A stretch of 64,000 bases of DNA, taken from the NCBI RefSeq assembly GCF_963576545.1, contig NC_083641.1, forward strand, positions 13,448,893-13,512,892. Direction: 5' to 3'. Of this stretch, positions 54,701-60,530 are shown piece by piece. Below the pieces are notes generated by a model. It was not told where the DNA came from, did no database searches, and worked only from the letters and a program-made list of their open reading frames with translations. The position numbers were made by a program, and so were the translations under genes. This DNA comes from Limanda limanda (lineage: Eukaryota; Chordata; Actinopteri; Pleuronectiformes; Pleuronectidae). Each line of letters opens with the position of its first letter. Positions within the stretch are counted from its first letter, which is position 1.

Positions 54701-57700
54701 AACCCCATTCACTTTTAGAGTGGTTATGATTAAGTAGGCAGATCTAATAAGTTTATTTCACTTTCTTTAACATTGCGAAATCGGGTGTTTGCCTTAGCGG
54801 ATGGAGGCGATGTCCGAGTACCATTGTAGTTCACTATGCATCTTATTGTCTTACTATTGACGTTTGTAAACCTGCATTTAACTGAACAAGGCAAATTGTT
54901 TCCTATAAAATTGAGCAATATTAGCAATTATTCAAATTTCTGTAAGTCCAATATTCCCACTTTGAGCTCTGTTTTAGATCTGGCACACTAGCTGTCACTT
55001 GGTGAATTGTTGAGCAGGTACTCTCCAGTGACTTTGTAACAGCAGCAAAAATACAGCAAGTAAAACCAAAACAATGGGGTGAAAAGATACTATAATGCTA
55101 CACTGAGCTGTGGTAGAGATACACTGAGAAGGGAAAATTATGGGATCATTGTTTCTCGCAATGTATTTCACCAACTAGTTAGCAAATATGCTAACTAATA
55201 ATATGATAATATGTTTCACAAACTCAAAATACAGTTGACTGAAAATAACACAACTCCCCTGACAGTTCAATATGCACAACCAAAAATGAACTTTTCCAGA
55301 GAGCATTTAAAACAAATAAACATCCTCCCTCACAACAGGGTACAACAGCATGAAATGACACGAATGCTTTTTTTTTTTTTTTTTTAAATCAGATAAAAAT
55401 TGAAAGACATTTTGAGCCCTAACATTTTCCAAAAGTGACTCCACCCAAATCAAAAGGTCACTCCTGTAAAAAAGCGGACTGTGTGTTGCTTGTTTAAGGA
55501 GCTTTTGCATCTGACACGAACATCCGCTCTCACAGAGCAGTCACTCCACACCTCTTGAGAACGAGCCTGACTGGAAAAGATGGTCTTTTTTTAGAACTAT
55601 TTTAGGCTATTTTTCCGGTGTAATTCAATGCACTCAAAAGGGAAAGACCCGAGTGGGAGAGCGAAAATTACAAACTCAAAAAGGTCATGTTATGGAGGCT
55701 TCACTGGAGGGAACTGAGGCAGTCTGCATATTGTTCTGAATAGAACCTGCATTGCAATTGATAATAACTCTGCTCATAAGTGATGGTGAGACGGCATTTA
55801 TCAGTCTAATCATAATCAACAGCCTGAATGCCGATGGTCTAGAATTATTTGCCAGTGACATTCAAGCCTCTCAGTCTGTAACCTACTGCTTGTCTTCTGA
55901 ACAACAGGGCATTTGGTGAAGCAGATAGACTCAGCGGGATGACACAGTCTCTGAAGGGCCCATTAAAACACGGAGGTTCAGGATATTTGGAGTGAGTGAT
56001 CTCAAAGCACTCGGCTTCTGTTCTTCCTGTGGGAAGAGGTGGAGGGCAACAGCTGGTTGAAGACACACACACACACACACACACCTCTCCTAAAAAGTGT
56101 CCTTTCTGCAGCCTTATGTGAAGGAGCCTCAGCTTCCTGTATGACTGGGGATGTCATGATGATGCATTATAAAAGCTACAGCCTCTTTTCTCATTACTCC
56201 ACACAACACACACACACATACACAAACACACACACCACACACAGAATTTGTGTGGGTCTGTGTATGTTCTCCTGAAGGATTTAATGATGGCAAATGTAAA
56301 GAAAACTCCAAACACACTTTACTTCTTAACGTCACAGAGGCAAAACTTGTGAAGAGCTGTGAGATTTATGGAATCTGTGAAACAACCTTGTCTTTATTGA
56401 TCCACATCTGAACAAATAGCACTAAGAGTAAATGACGAGGATAATAATTTCCTTTATAAGGCATTTTAATTCAAAGTTTCAGTTAGATTACTCAGAAATG
56501 TGAAGTGAAATTTTATAAGCCGCTGAATTGAATTTTCGAATAAAAAACCGTCCAAAAAGGGGATTACGGAAAACCAACAAATATTCAACTTTAACAAATT
56601 GGCCATAATTAGTGCTGGAAAGTCCCTCAAGTAAAACATTGACGTGTACTGTCTGTTAGATTTTGGTTTATAGGGGTGGCACTAGTGTTGCCAGATGCAT
56701 CACATGCAATCTCATAAAGTATTTGAGGATCCATCAGACGAATGAGGCGATGGAAAAAAACGGACCAACTGCAGTAGTTGGTCCGCGTTCACACAATGAA
56801 TTAGACAAAGACCCAAAGCAAGAACCATAACCGACAAACTTGTTGAGTTCATTGTTGCATACTCCTTGATTTATTTATTTCTGGTCTATTTCAATCATAA
56901 CTGTCAAACGAGATAATAAAAGATGTTGTATTTCATTATCTGTATTAGTTTTTCAAAAGAGTTTAAGCTGAGCCACACCATAAAACAATGATAGCAACCA
57001 TCACTCCTATACAGGGTTAATAACACACAGCTAAAATACATTATGTTGGTTGATATTTTTTTAATGTACTATATCAGGTATCAGATCGGTACTCTGCATC
57101 AGCATATGCAAAGTCCAGGTATCAGAATCGGTACGGGGCCTGGTATATGGTATCAGAACATCTCTAGTATAGCTTCTGTCTGTTATAACTCTGTAATTCT
57201 GTCGAAAATGGGCCATACAAATAAAGTTTATTATCAAGATCTTTTATGCGTCACTAACTTTTGTGCAGTGTGGGAAAATAAAGTGTCCTTGCAAACAGTC
57301 TTCAGAGCTTTGTTTCCATACCACTCTGCCTCACTCCGTTCCAAAACAGCCAAAACATGGGGACAGCCGGCTCAACCACGGAGAGCAGCCTTGAGGAAAT
57401 CTGCTAAACCTAAAGCACCGAAAGATTTCCCACTAACACCAAGAGGTTTGAAATAACCTGTTCAGCAGTGTAAATTAATGGCAACCCACTGGAGGACAAC
57501 TTCCATCACTGTACACCTCTGTCTGCGCTTGCATGGCCCAGCTGACCTCATGTGGGCAGCTGAGTTGTATTCCACAGACCACAGAGGGATTTTCCTGTTT
57601 CACTAACAAAACTGTGCATCTGGTGCTTCTTCTTCACACCATCTATGTGACCTGCATCTTAAATTTCCTCCATACATGTCTCTGACCATCCCTTTGCTGG

Positions 57701-59859
57701 GGATCATTGGAGGAAGGAAAAAAGGGGGACTCTGGAGTGTGCTTTCATGTCACCCATGCACCCTCCCCCACACCTACACAAGGGCTAAAACTACACCCAT
57801 CCATCCATGATGGCAGTGAAAGGCCGGTCTTGTTGCTTTGCTTTGTGTGCACCTGCTGCACTGCACGCTGGACACTTCAGCCAGTCTGTCAGAGCACTCC
57901 GAGTCACAGGAGAAATACATGTTCAACCTTTAAACGTGTTAAAATAACATTGTTGAATAGTTTTTATTGATCTGCTTATGATGCATACTTTAGATTTACA
58001 GCTTGTGTCTCTTTAATATGTGTAACCCAGTTGGGGCTGTTGGATAAACACTGTAAATAATAATTATCGCAATACAACTTTCATCAATAGCAATTTCACA
58101 AAGGTCCAATATAAATCGATATACTGTTTATACATTGTACAAGAACAGTGAGGAGATATAACAGGATTGTTCTACTTCAGATTAGTAAAATGTTTTGCAG
58201 TTTATCAAGCGTTTCTCCTTCTCTGCTCATAAAGACAATCCAGTCTAAAGAAGAGATTAAACCCACAACTTTCAACCAGAAGCAAAACTGCTATTACGGT
58301 ACTGTGGCCACTTAAAGGGAAGAAAAAGTTCTTGTAAAACTACGACTTCACTGTGACTTCACAACCATGACTGTGTTTAGGACTGAACCGCTTGGCCAGA
58401 AACTTTACGTTGCAATATTACAAGAATAAACACAGTGATGCTCACACATTAAGACACTGTGCCTTGAGGTTTGTCGCCCACTGACATCAATACAACCTGT
58501 AATTGACATTCATGGCACATTTAAGCTGCTGAACTTTATCCACCAACCTGCAGCTGCGCACTGAGCCAAAAAGACAGAAAGCTGCGGCCAACAGAGAAAA
58601 ACATCTCAGTTGTTTTCTACTGTCCTGCTTACTATGAACTCTGTGATGCTCTGTTTTGTAAGATGAAAACAATATTGATCTTGTACATATGGATGATGTG
58701 CAAAGACTGACTTAGGCTGTTTATGTATGAAACATATAAATTTTCCCAAATATCTGGAGAAAGCCTATCGGAGACAAGAAAAACAGCTCTTTATAAAGCT
58801 AATTTAAAGATATCTATTTTATACTGGTTTATGAATCTACTCCTTTCCCTTACTTTTCCACATGTCGGTGTAATCCCGGAAGAAGCTGTACAGGTCTGAA
58901 GGTTAAGGATGTCTGGTAATCCCAAGAAGGGATGGGCCAAAAACATGGAGAAGTTTGGAAATGCTGCTGGCTCCATTTTTTATTTCATTTAACTCCAGAG
59001 CAGCATTTTAGTCTGGACTGGCAGAAACTGAGATGTTTGGAAGGGATGATGTCGACACACACAGCCGCCTCCTGATCGGGTCTATTCGGTCACAACAGAG
59101 GTTTCACTGATTTGTTGGGCCTCTATCACCGGAAGGTACTAACCGGCATTAGCCTCGGCTACCGCTGTAGAACGCAACATAGATAATCAATTAGAAGAGT
59201 TGCCGACCCTGTCTGCCCCTTGACCCCTCTCTGCTGTTATGCAGTCAAATTCTGTATTTTACAATGATACAACTGCTTAGTAGACAAGTTATTGGTCAAG
59301 GTATCGCACATGCCCGGTGTATGGGAGGGGTCACGGGATGTGTCTTTACAGGCATGTTAGTATGGATGGGGATTAAAGGATTGAAAGCGCTGTTTTCAAA
59401 CGGAAACGCAGTCGTATGGATGCAGCCTTAAATCTGCACTTTACTCAACCAGGAACTACATGGATATTGAATTGGCCCCTCTCAGTGAGCGTGGCCCCCG
59501 ATTTAGAGAAACCCTAGATCCGCCCCTGCTGGAGGGAAACCTTTGATCACTGAATCTTCCATCTAAATGAAAGAAGATCTAAACTTTCAGTGGGACCCCC
59601 CGCCATTCAAGGACCCTGAGCCCAGTTTACAAAGCATGGGGGATAAGAGGGGAGATAGGAGAGGATGTCCGCTCAGAACCTTCTTCTCCCCAACAACAAA
59701 TAAAAACCTTCAACTTCTCTGCGGCTGCACACAACAAGTCCCTGCTTGCATCGAACACAACTGGAGCTCCTGGACACCACCCCCACCTCCAAACACACAT
59801 GCGGACCCTGTGTTATTTTGGTAATAATGTTGAGCACTTACAATCTTACTGAGATCCAT
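26361..59859 (-). CDS. hip1: Huntingtin-interacting protein 1, complete, 30 coding exons
   Basis: Thirty exons read from 59859 down to 26361 sum to 3069 nt with every phase matching: 1022 residues plus TAA (the human protein is about 1037). Order: ANTH domain (about residues 7-260) with the phosphoinositide motif K12-x9-K22-x-K24-H25; a linker (about 290-335) with DPF and FDDLF, AP-2-binding type motifs; a heptad-rich coiled coil (about 345-590); an upstream helix and I/LWEQ/THATCH actin-binding domain (about 740-985); and a C-terminal tail. Phrases such as SLDMSRSVSVTAAGQCRL and NLQYFKRLIQIPQLPE are HIP1-type, not HIP1R-type. Family role: endocytic adaptor linking clathrin coats, phosphoinositides and actin. 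Oddities: a short N-terminus (MDLSKI) from a CpG-rich first exon, an AT-AC intron, a foldback element in one intron, and a degenerate clathrin box (LVDTD). A longer alternative first exon may lie outside the window. Confidence 0.95.
27424..27485 (-). CDS. hip1: hip1 coding exon 29
   Basis: Encodes DTMDFSSMTLTQIKRQEMD to AQ, near-identical to human. Acceptor TTTCCAG, donor GTAAAC. Confidence 0.95.
27708..27831 (-). CDS. hip1: hip1 coding exon 28 (THATCH)
   Basis: Encodes VKADKDSPNLHRLQHASRGV to SQIEEK plus one base. Acceptor TCTGCAG, donor GTGAGG. Confidence 0.95.
28085..28190 (-). CDS. hip1: hip1 coding exon 27 (THATCH)
   Basis: Encodes DAADLVVQGKGKFEELMVCS to VAASK, matching the human protein almost throughout. 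Acceptor GGTTGCAG, donor GTGA. Confidence 0.95.
28424..28524 (-). CDS. hip1: hip1 coding exon 26 (THATCH)
   Basis: Encodes GAASMKEFYVKNSRWTEGLI to GATVM plus two bases. NSRWTEGLISASKAVGWGA is a HIP1/HIP1R/Sla2 signature. Acceptor CCACCAG, donor GTAAGT. Confidence 0.95.
29296..29389 (-). CDS. hip1: hip1 coding exon 25 (THATCH)
   Basis: Encodes (R)ILASCTELMQAIKELVLSS to EGGR. It matches human CTSLMQAIQVLIVASKDLQR. Acceptor CTGCAG, donor GTGAGT. Confidence 0.93.
29775..29781. repeat. Left target-site duplication GAGGCAG
   Basis: Seven bases immediately before the left terminal inverted repeat, identical to 32211-32217. An eighth matching A is ambiguous because the right repeat itself ends in A. 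Confidence 0.75.
29831..30456. repeat. Left 21-bp tandem array of foldback element
   Basis: About 29-30 copies of a 21-bp unit built on the 14-bp palindrome CTCATAATTATGAG (or its CTCATTATTATGAG variant) joined by ACTTAGCAT-like spacers. Unit length being a multiple of 3 without stops leaves long spurious frames open on both strands. Confidence 0.9.
30487..30550. repeat. (GT)n microsatellite, 64 bp
   Basis: Uninterrupted GT dinucleotides immediately inside the left arm of the foldback element. Confidence 0.95.
31129..31256. repeat. Small internal 21-bp array
   Basis: About six units of the same family lie between CCGCCCACA (near 31115) and TGTGGGCGG (near 31260), an inverted pair that makes this a nested mini-foldback inside the larger element. 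Confidence 0.75.
31411..32166. repeat. Right 21-bp tandem array with 17-unit higher-order repeat
   Basis: About 36 copies of the same unit in inverted orientation. Units 2-18 and 19-35 form two near-identical 357-bp blocks, so the arm grew by tandem duplication. It begins with the same unit order as the inner end of the left array. Confidence 0.88.
32211..32217. repeat. Right target-site duplication GAGGCAG
   Basis: Direct copy of 29775-29781, immediately outside the right terminal inverted repeat. Confidence 0.75.
33496..33554 (-). CDS. hip1: hip1 coding exon 24 (THATCH)
   Basis: Encodes EMLNKSRAVDTGVKMEVNE plus two bases. Acceptor CAACAG, donor GTAAG. The following 4.1-kb intron carries the foldback element. 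Confidence 0.93.
33730..33840 (-). CDS. hip1: hip1 coding exon 23 (THATCH start)
   Basis: Thirty-seven codons, KLRPRGLELQQGELGDLVEL to AARIE. It matches human LLPRGLDIKQEELGDLVDKE. Acceptor TTTTCAG, donor GTGCTT. Confidence 0.92.
33981..34117 (-). CDS. hip1: hip1 coding exon 22
   Basis: Encodes ALSESVKTCGAEALALLGQM to LLATAE. Acceptor CTGTCAG, donor GTTTGT. It aligns with human SLTEACKQYGRETLAYL. Confidence 0.9.
34982..35089 (-). CDS. hip1: hip1 coding exon 21
   Basis: Encodes DVSELLRVVTQCGHLVGDTI to EQAD plus one base. Acceptor TATCTAG, donor GTAAGT. It lies in the helical region before the THATCH core. Confidence 0.9.
35385..35565 (-). repeat. Dispersed repeat, ACCATAGACTG family, copy 3 (inverted)
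   Basis: The reverse complement begins ACCATAGACTGCATATAAAA and includes TGACCTGTGATTGGTGG. Lies in the intron between hip1 coding exons 20 and 21. Confidence 0.45.
35762..35848 (-). CDS. hip1: hip1 coding exon 20
   Basis: Encodes DYLASRCQASLDCMERLHSA to ADDT plus one base. Acceptor CTCTGCAG, donor GTGAGT. Confidence 0.9.
36011..36158 (-). CDS. hip1: hip1 coding exon 19 (coil to upstream helix)
   Basis: Encodes ESREQALESQLVAARWSSLQ to CTSSA plus one base; EEAEKIIQDSLAQI aligns with the human EQVIQDALNQL segment. Acceptor GTCCACAG, donor GTCAGG. Confidence 0.92.
36335..36529 (-). CDS. hip1: hip1 coding exon 18 (coiled coil)
   Basis: Sixty-five codons, SSEVLSTQLTALQSEKAELV to NQLNEK. It is GC-richer than its neighbours. 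Acceptor CGTGCAG, donor GTGAAT. Confidence 0.9.
37328..37440 (+). repeat. Dispersed repeat, ACCATAGACTG family, copy 2
   Basis: CTGGATCGCCCCCTGGTGGC followed by TGGGTGCAGTACGTCATAAA and CCTCCTCCATGTTAATGG. Internal part of the same family, in a hip1 intron. Confidence 0.55.
37800..37985 (+). repeat. Dispersed fish repeat (CTTCTGGTTAGTGGACGACC type)
   Basis: ACACATTCACAC-like start, CAATTTGGGCTTCAGTATCT, AAGGACAC, AACCTTCTGGTTAGTGGACG and terminal TTGAACCACA follow the order of another widespread fish repeat. In a hip1 intron. Confidence 0.55.
38307..38408 (-). CDS. hip1: hip1 coding exon 17 (coiled coil)
   Basis: Thirty-four codons, ERNQLEQLQELQRELVSSRT to SSQQ. Acceptor TTGCTCAG, donor GTTGCA (weak). 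Confidence 0.88.
38726..38842 (-). CDS. hip1: hip1 coding exon 16 (coiled coil, in-frame 117 nt)
   Basis: Thirty-nine codons from NAEVTRQMTVAQTAQDEVEV to ADRQ. The acceptor is TGTGTGTAG directly after a long (TG)n tract, with no ordinary polypyrimidine run. Donor GTGAGG. Skipping would keep the frame. Confidence 0.9.
38844..38938. repeat. (CA)n microsatellite at hip1 exon 16 acceptor
   Basis: Nearly pure CA on the + strand, i.e. (TG)n in the hip1 transcript, ending two bases from the coding exon 16 acceptor. Confidence 0.95.
39525..39613 (-). CDS. hip1: hip1 coding exon 15 (coiled coil)
   Basis: Encodes KKAQANEQRYTKLKEKYTEL to ADLLRK, nearly identical to human HIP1. Acceptor TCACCAG, donor GTGAGA. 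Confidence 0.94.
39671..39703. repeat. (TCA)n microsatellite
   Basis: About eleven TCA triplets in the hip1 intron before coding exon 15. Confidence 0.9.
40186..40369 (-). CDS. hip1: hip1 coding exon 14 (coiled coil)
   Basis: Encodes SGRLCQVLRGRVSELEAELA... to QRSLTEIE plus one base. Heptad-rich. Acceptor GTCTCCAG, donor GTAAAT. Confidence 0.92.
40489..40561 (-). CDS. hip1: hip1 coding exon 13 (coiled-coil start)
   Basis: Encodes DRLIEQLTREIQALKEELES to FRVE after completing a lysine codon. Acceptor CCATCAG, donor GTGAAG. Confidence 0.92.
40971..41068 (-). CDS. hip1: hip1 coding exon 12 (AP-2 motifs)
   Basis: Encodes VAVETKFDDLFGTSAASDPF... to KDD plus two bases. It contains FxDxF-type FDDLF and DPF, both AP-2 appendage ligands in known adaptors. 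Donor GTAAGT. Confidence 0.92.
41698..41841 (-). CDS. hip1: hip1 coding exon 11 (linker, clathrin-box region)
   Basis: Forty-eight codons from NPPNFLRASALSEHISPVVV through DDLVDTDVPSLP. The human clathrin box LMDMD aligns with LVDTD here. Acceptor CTTGCAG, donor GTAACT. Confidence 0.92.
42549..42612. repeat. (ATTAC)n pentanucleotide repeat
   Basis: About 12 copies of TTACA/ATTAC with one ATCAC variant, in the hip1 intron between coding exons 10 and 11. Confidence 0.93.
42892..42967 (-). CDS. hip1: hip1 coding exon 10 (ANTH end)
   Basis: Encodes LKSLFYRSSNLQYFKRL... to QLPE, the end of the ANTH helical bundle. Acceptor GTTCCAG, donor GTGAGG. Confidence 0.95.
43148..43205 (-). CDS. hip1: hip1 coding exon 9 (ANTH)
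   Basis: Encodes (C)LPADTLQGHRDRFQEQFK plus two bases. Acceptor CCTCCAG, donor GTAAG. Confidence 0.93.
43353..43493 (-). CDS. hip1: hip1 coding exon 8 (ANTH)
   Basis: Encodes FSSLDMSRSVSVTAAGQCRL... to LLFKLHS. The SLDMSRSVSV wording separates HIP1 from HIP1R. Acceptor TACCAG, donor GTGAGT, with a (GT)n-rich tract just downstream in the intron. Confidence 0.95.
43881..43929. repeat. 22-bp imperfect hairpin, MITE-like
   Basis: Arms 43881-43902 and 43908-43929 (GAGATCCGATC...GACCAC and inverse) pair with one mismatch and two wobbles around a 5-nt loop. In the hip1 intron between coding exons 7 and 8. Confidence 0.55.
45079..45140 (-). CDS. hip1: hip1 coding exon 7 (ANTH)
   Basis: Encodes FQLTVEMFDYLECELNLFLS, a segment conserved in HIP1 and HIP1R. 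Acceptor TCCCTAG, donor GTAAGT. Confidence 0.93.
45730..45806 (-). CDS. hip1: hip1 coding exon 6 (ANTH)
   Basis: Encodes NPRFPGNLQMSNRQLDEAG... to DVNN plus two bases. Acceptor CCTTTCAG, donor GTGAGT. Confidence 0.93.
46442..46522 (-). CDS. hip1: hip1 coding exon 5 (ANTH)
   Basis: Encodes GHLSEGYGKLCSIYLKLL... to EFHIK. Acceptor CCCCCCAG, donor GTGAGT, 27 codons in phase 0. Confidence 0.93.
47277..47333 (-). CDS. hip1: hip1 coding exon 4 (ANTH)
   Basis: Nineteen codons, VIKDSMRNKADLTDMSRMW. Acceptor CCCTGCAG, donor GTAAGA, phase 0 at both ends. Confidence 0.9.
47465..47607 (-). CDS. hip1: hip1 coding exon 3 (ANTH)
   Basis: The acceptor is AC after a CTTGACT branch site (U12 class). It encodes (T)CILGTHHEKGAHTFW... 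to DGHPN, matching human HIP1 across the junction. Donor GTACGT. Confidence 0.92.
47725..48015 (+). mobile_element. Second fragment of the CAGTGTGTAGGATTTAG element family
   Basis: CTGGGCTACTGTAAAAAACA followed by TGGTGGCC parallels the 6250-6290 interior (CTGGGCTACTGTAGAAACAT). It occupies much of the U12-type hip1 intron 2. Confidence 0.45.
48198..48261 (-). CDS. hip1: hip1 coding exon 2 (ANTH start, PIP2 motif)
   Basis: Acceptor CTTCACAG. It encodes AVSINKAINTQEVVVKEKHAR plus one base and contains the K-x9-K-x-K-H lipid-binding motif. The donor is ATATCCTT (U12 AT-AC class), not GT. Confidence 0.92.
53488..53755 (+). repeat. Dispersed fish repeat, second copy
   Basis: Contains ATGTCTTTGGACTGTGGGAG, then GAAGCCGGAG and ATGGGGAGAGCATGCAAACG in order, the 3' two thirds of the same family as 820-1075. 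In hip1 intron 1. Confidence 0.7.
56761..56785. repeat. Perfect 10-bp hairpin
   Basis: CGGACCAACT, 5-nt loop, AGTTGGTCCG, in hip1 intron 1. Possibly a terminal hairpin of an old element. Confidence 0.4.
57040..57250 (+). mobile_element. Possible LINE 3' tail fragment
   Basis: Ends GCCATACAAATAAAGTTTAT, resembling the 3' ends of fish non-LTR elements. Weak call from pattern memory only. Confidence 0.3.
59455..59528 (-). mobile_element. hAT-like terminal fragment
   Basis: The minus strand begins CAGGGGCGGATCTAGGGTTT, resembling the CAGGGGCGG termini of fish hAT elements. Only one end was found. Confidence 0.3.
59842..59859 (-). CDS. hip1: hip1 coding exon 1 (alternative short N-terminus MDLSKI)
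   Basis: The ATG at 59859-59857 has a good context (A at -3, G at +4). After six codons a consensus donor GTAAGT follows, in phase 0 with the next exon (GCT GTC AGC). It lies in a CpG-rich block. It differs from the longer human HIP1 N-terminus that I recall, so it may be one of several promoters. The 5' end of the exon is unknown. Confidence 0.6.
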
Positions 59860-60530
59860 GATGGTCCTCGGAGCAGCAGCAGCAGCAGCAGCGGTGAGGG
59901 GACCCTCGCAGCCCGGGGAGGCCAGGAGAGGAGCTCCGCTGGTCGGATCCTTCACACGCAGTAATTAGAAACGGGAAAGCGATTGAAGCAACAAATGCAT
60001 TCGGGGGGAGGAGGAGGAGGGGAAGAGGAGGAAGAGGAGGTGGAGGGGCCGTTAGCTCAACATGTGTCCTGATTTGGTATTAAAATGCCGCTGCCCTCTC
60101 CTTCCTTCCTTCCTTCCTTCCGCGTCCCTGCTCCTTCCTCTGCCGGCCCTGCTCGCTCCCTGCCCGGGGAGGACTCCCAGCCTCCGCCCGCCGAGGAGCT
60201 GCGGCTCCGTGAGGGGGAAACACAGCGAGGAGAGCCGCTGGTCGAGCCTCTAAAGCCCGCTACAGCCCGCTGCTCTCACCGCTGCTCCGCTTCACCAACC
60301 AGCTCCGCTCACATGTGTGTGTATCGGGCTGGGGCCGAGGCAGGAGGCTGGAGGACACCTTTATTTTGCAAATAGCCCGCTTTCCTGGTAGTAGACAATA
60401 GTAGCATAGAGAGTGGGACGGCTCAAAGCCGGGGGTGCCAAAGCTGGGGTCCGGGGGCCGCCGGGGGTCCTGAGAGGGGAGGGGGGTGAAGGTAGGCGGG
60501 TCCAGGGTCCTCTGATGCTCCACTCATCTG
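59860..60530 (-). promoter_or_regulatory. hip1: CpG-rich hip1 promoter / 5' UTR region
   Basis: GC-rich with frequent CpG compared with the AT-rich flanks, directly upstream of the MDLSKI exon. It holds (GCT)n near 59875, purine-rich GGAGGAGG tracts near 60005 and GGGGGCCGCCGGG near 60451. No TATA box was recognised, consistent with a dispersed CpG-island promoter (inference). Confidence 0.6.

Larger units (their letters stand above)
48262..59841 (-). other. hip1: hip1 intron 1, 11.6 kb
   Basis: Large first intron between MDLSKI and the ANTH exons. It carries a fish dispersed repeat (53488-53755), CA tracts near 48400 and 56063, the hairpin at 56761, a possible LINE tail near 57240 and a hAT-like end near 59500. 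An alternative first exon equivalent to the longer mammalian N-terminus was looked for and not recognised. Confidence 0.6.

Noticed and set aside
59857..59955. Extended hip1 N-terminus starting at 59955
   Set aside because: That frame begins with GTG, not ATG. The alanine run comes from a (GCT)n repeat in the 5' UTR, so the ATG at 59859 is preferred.
60085..60375. Plus-strand Pro/Ser-rich frame opposite the hip1 promoter
   Set aside because: Arises from GC-rich CpG-island sequence; no splice support or family similarity.
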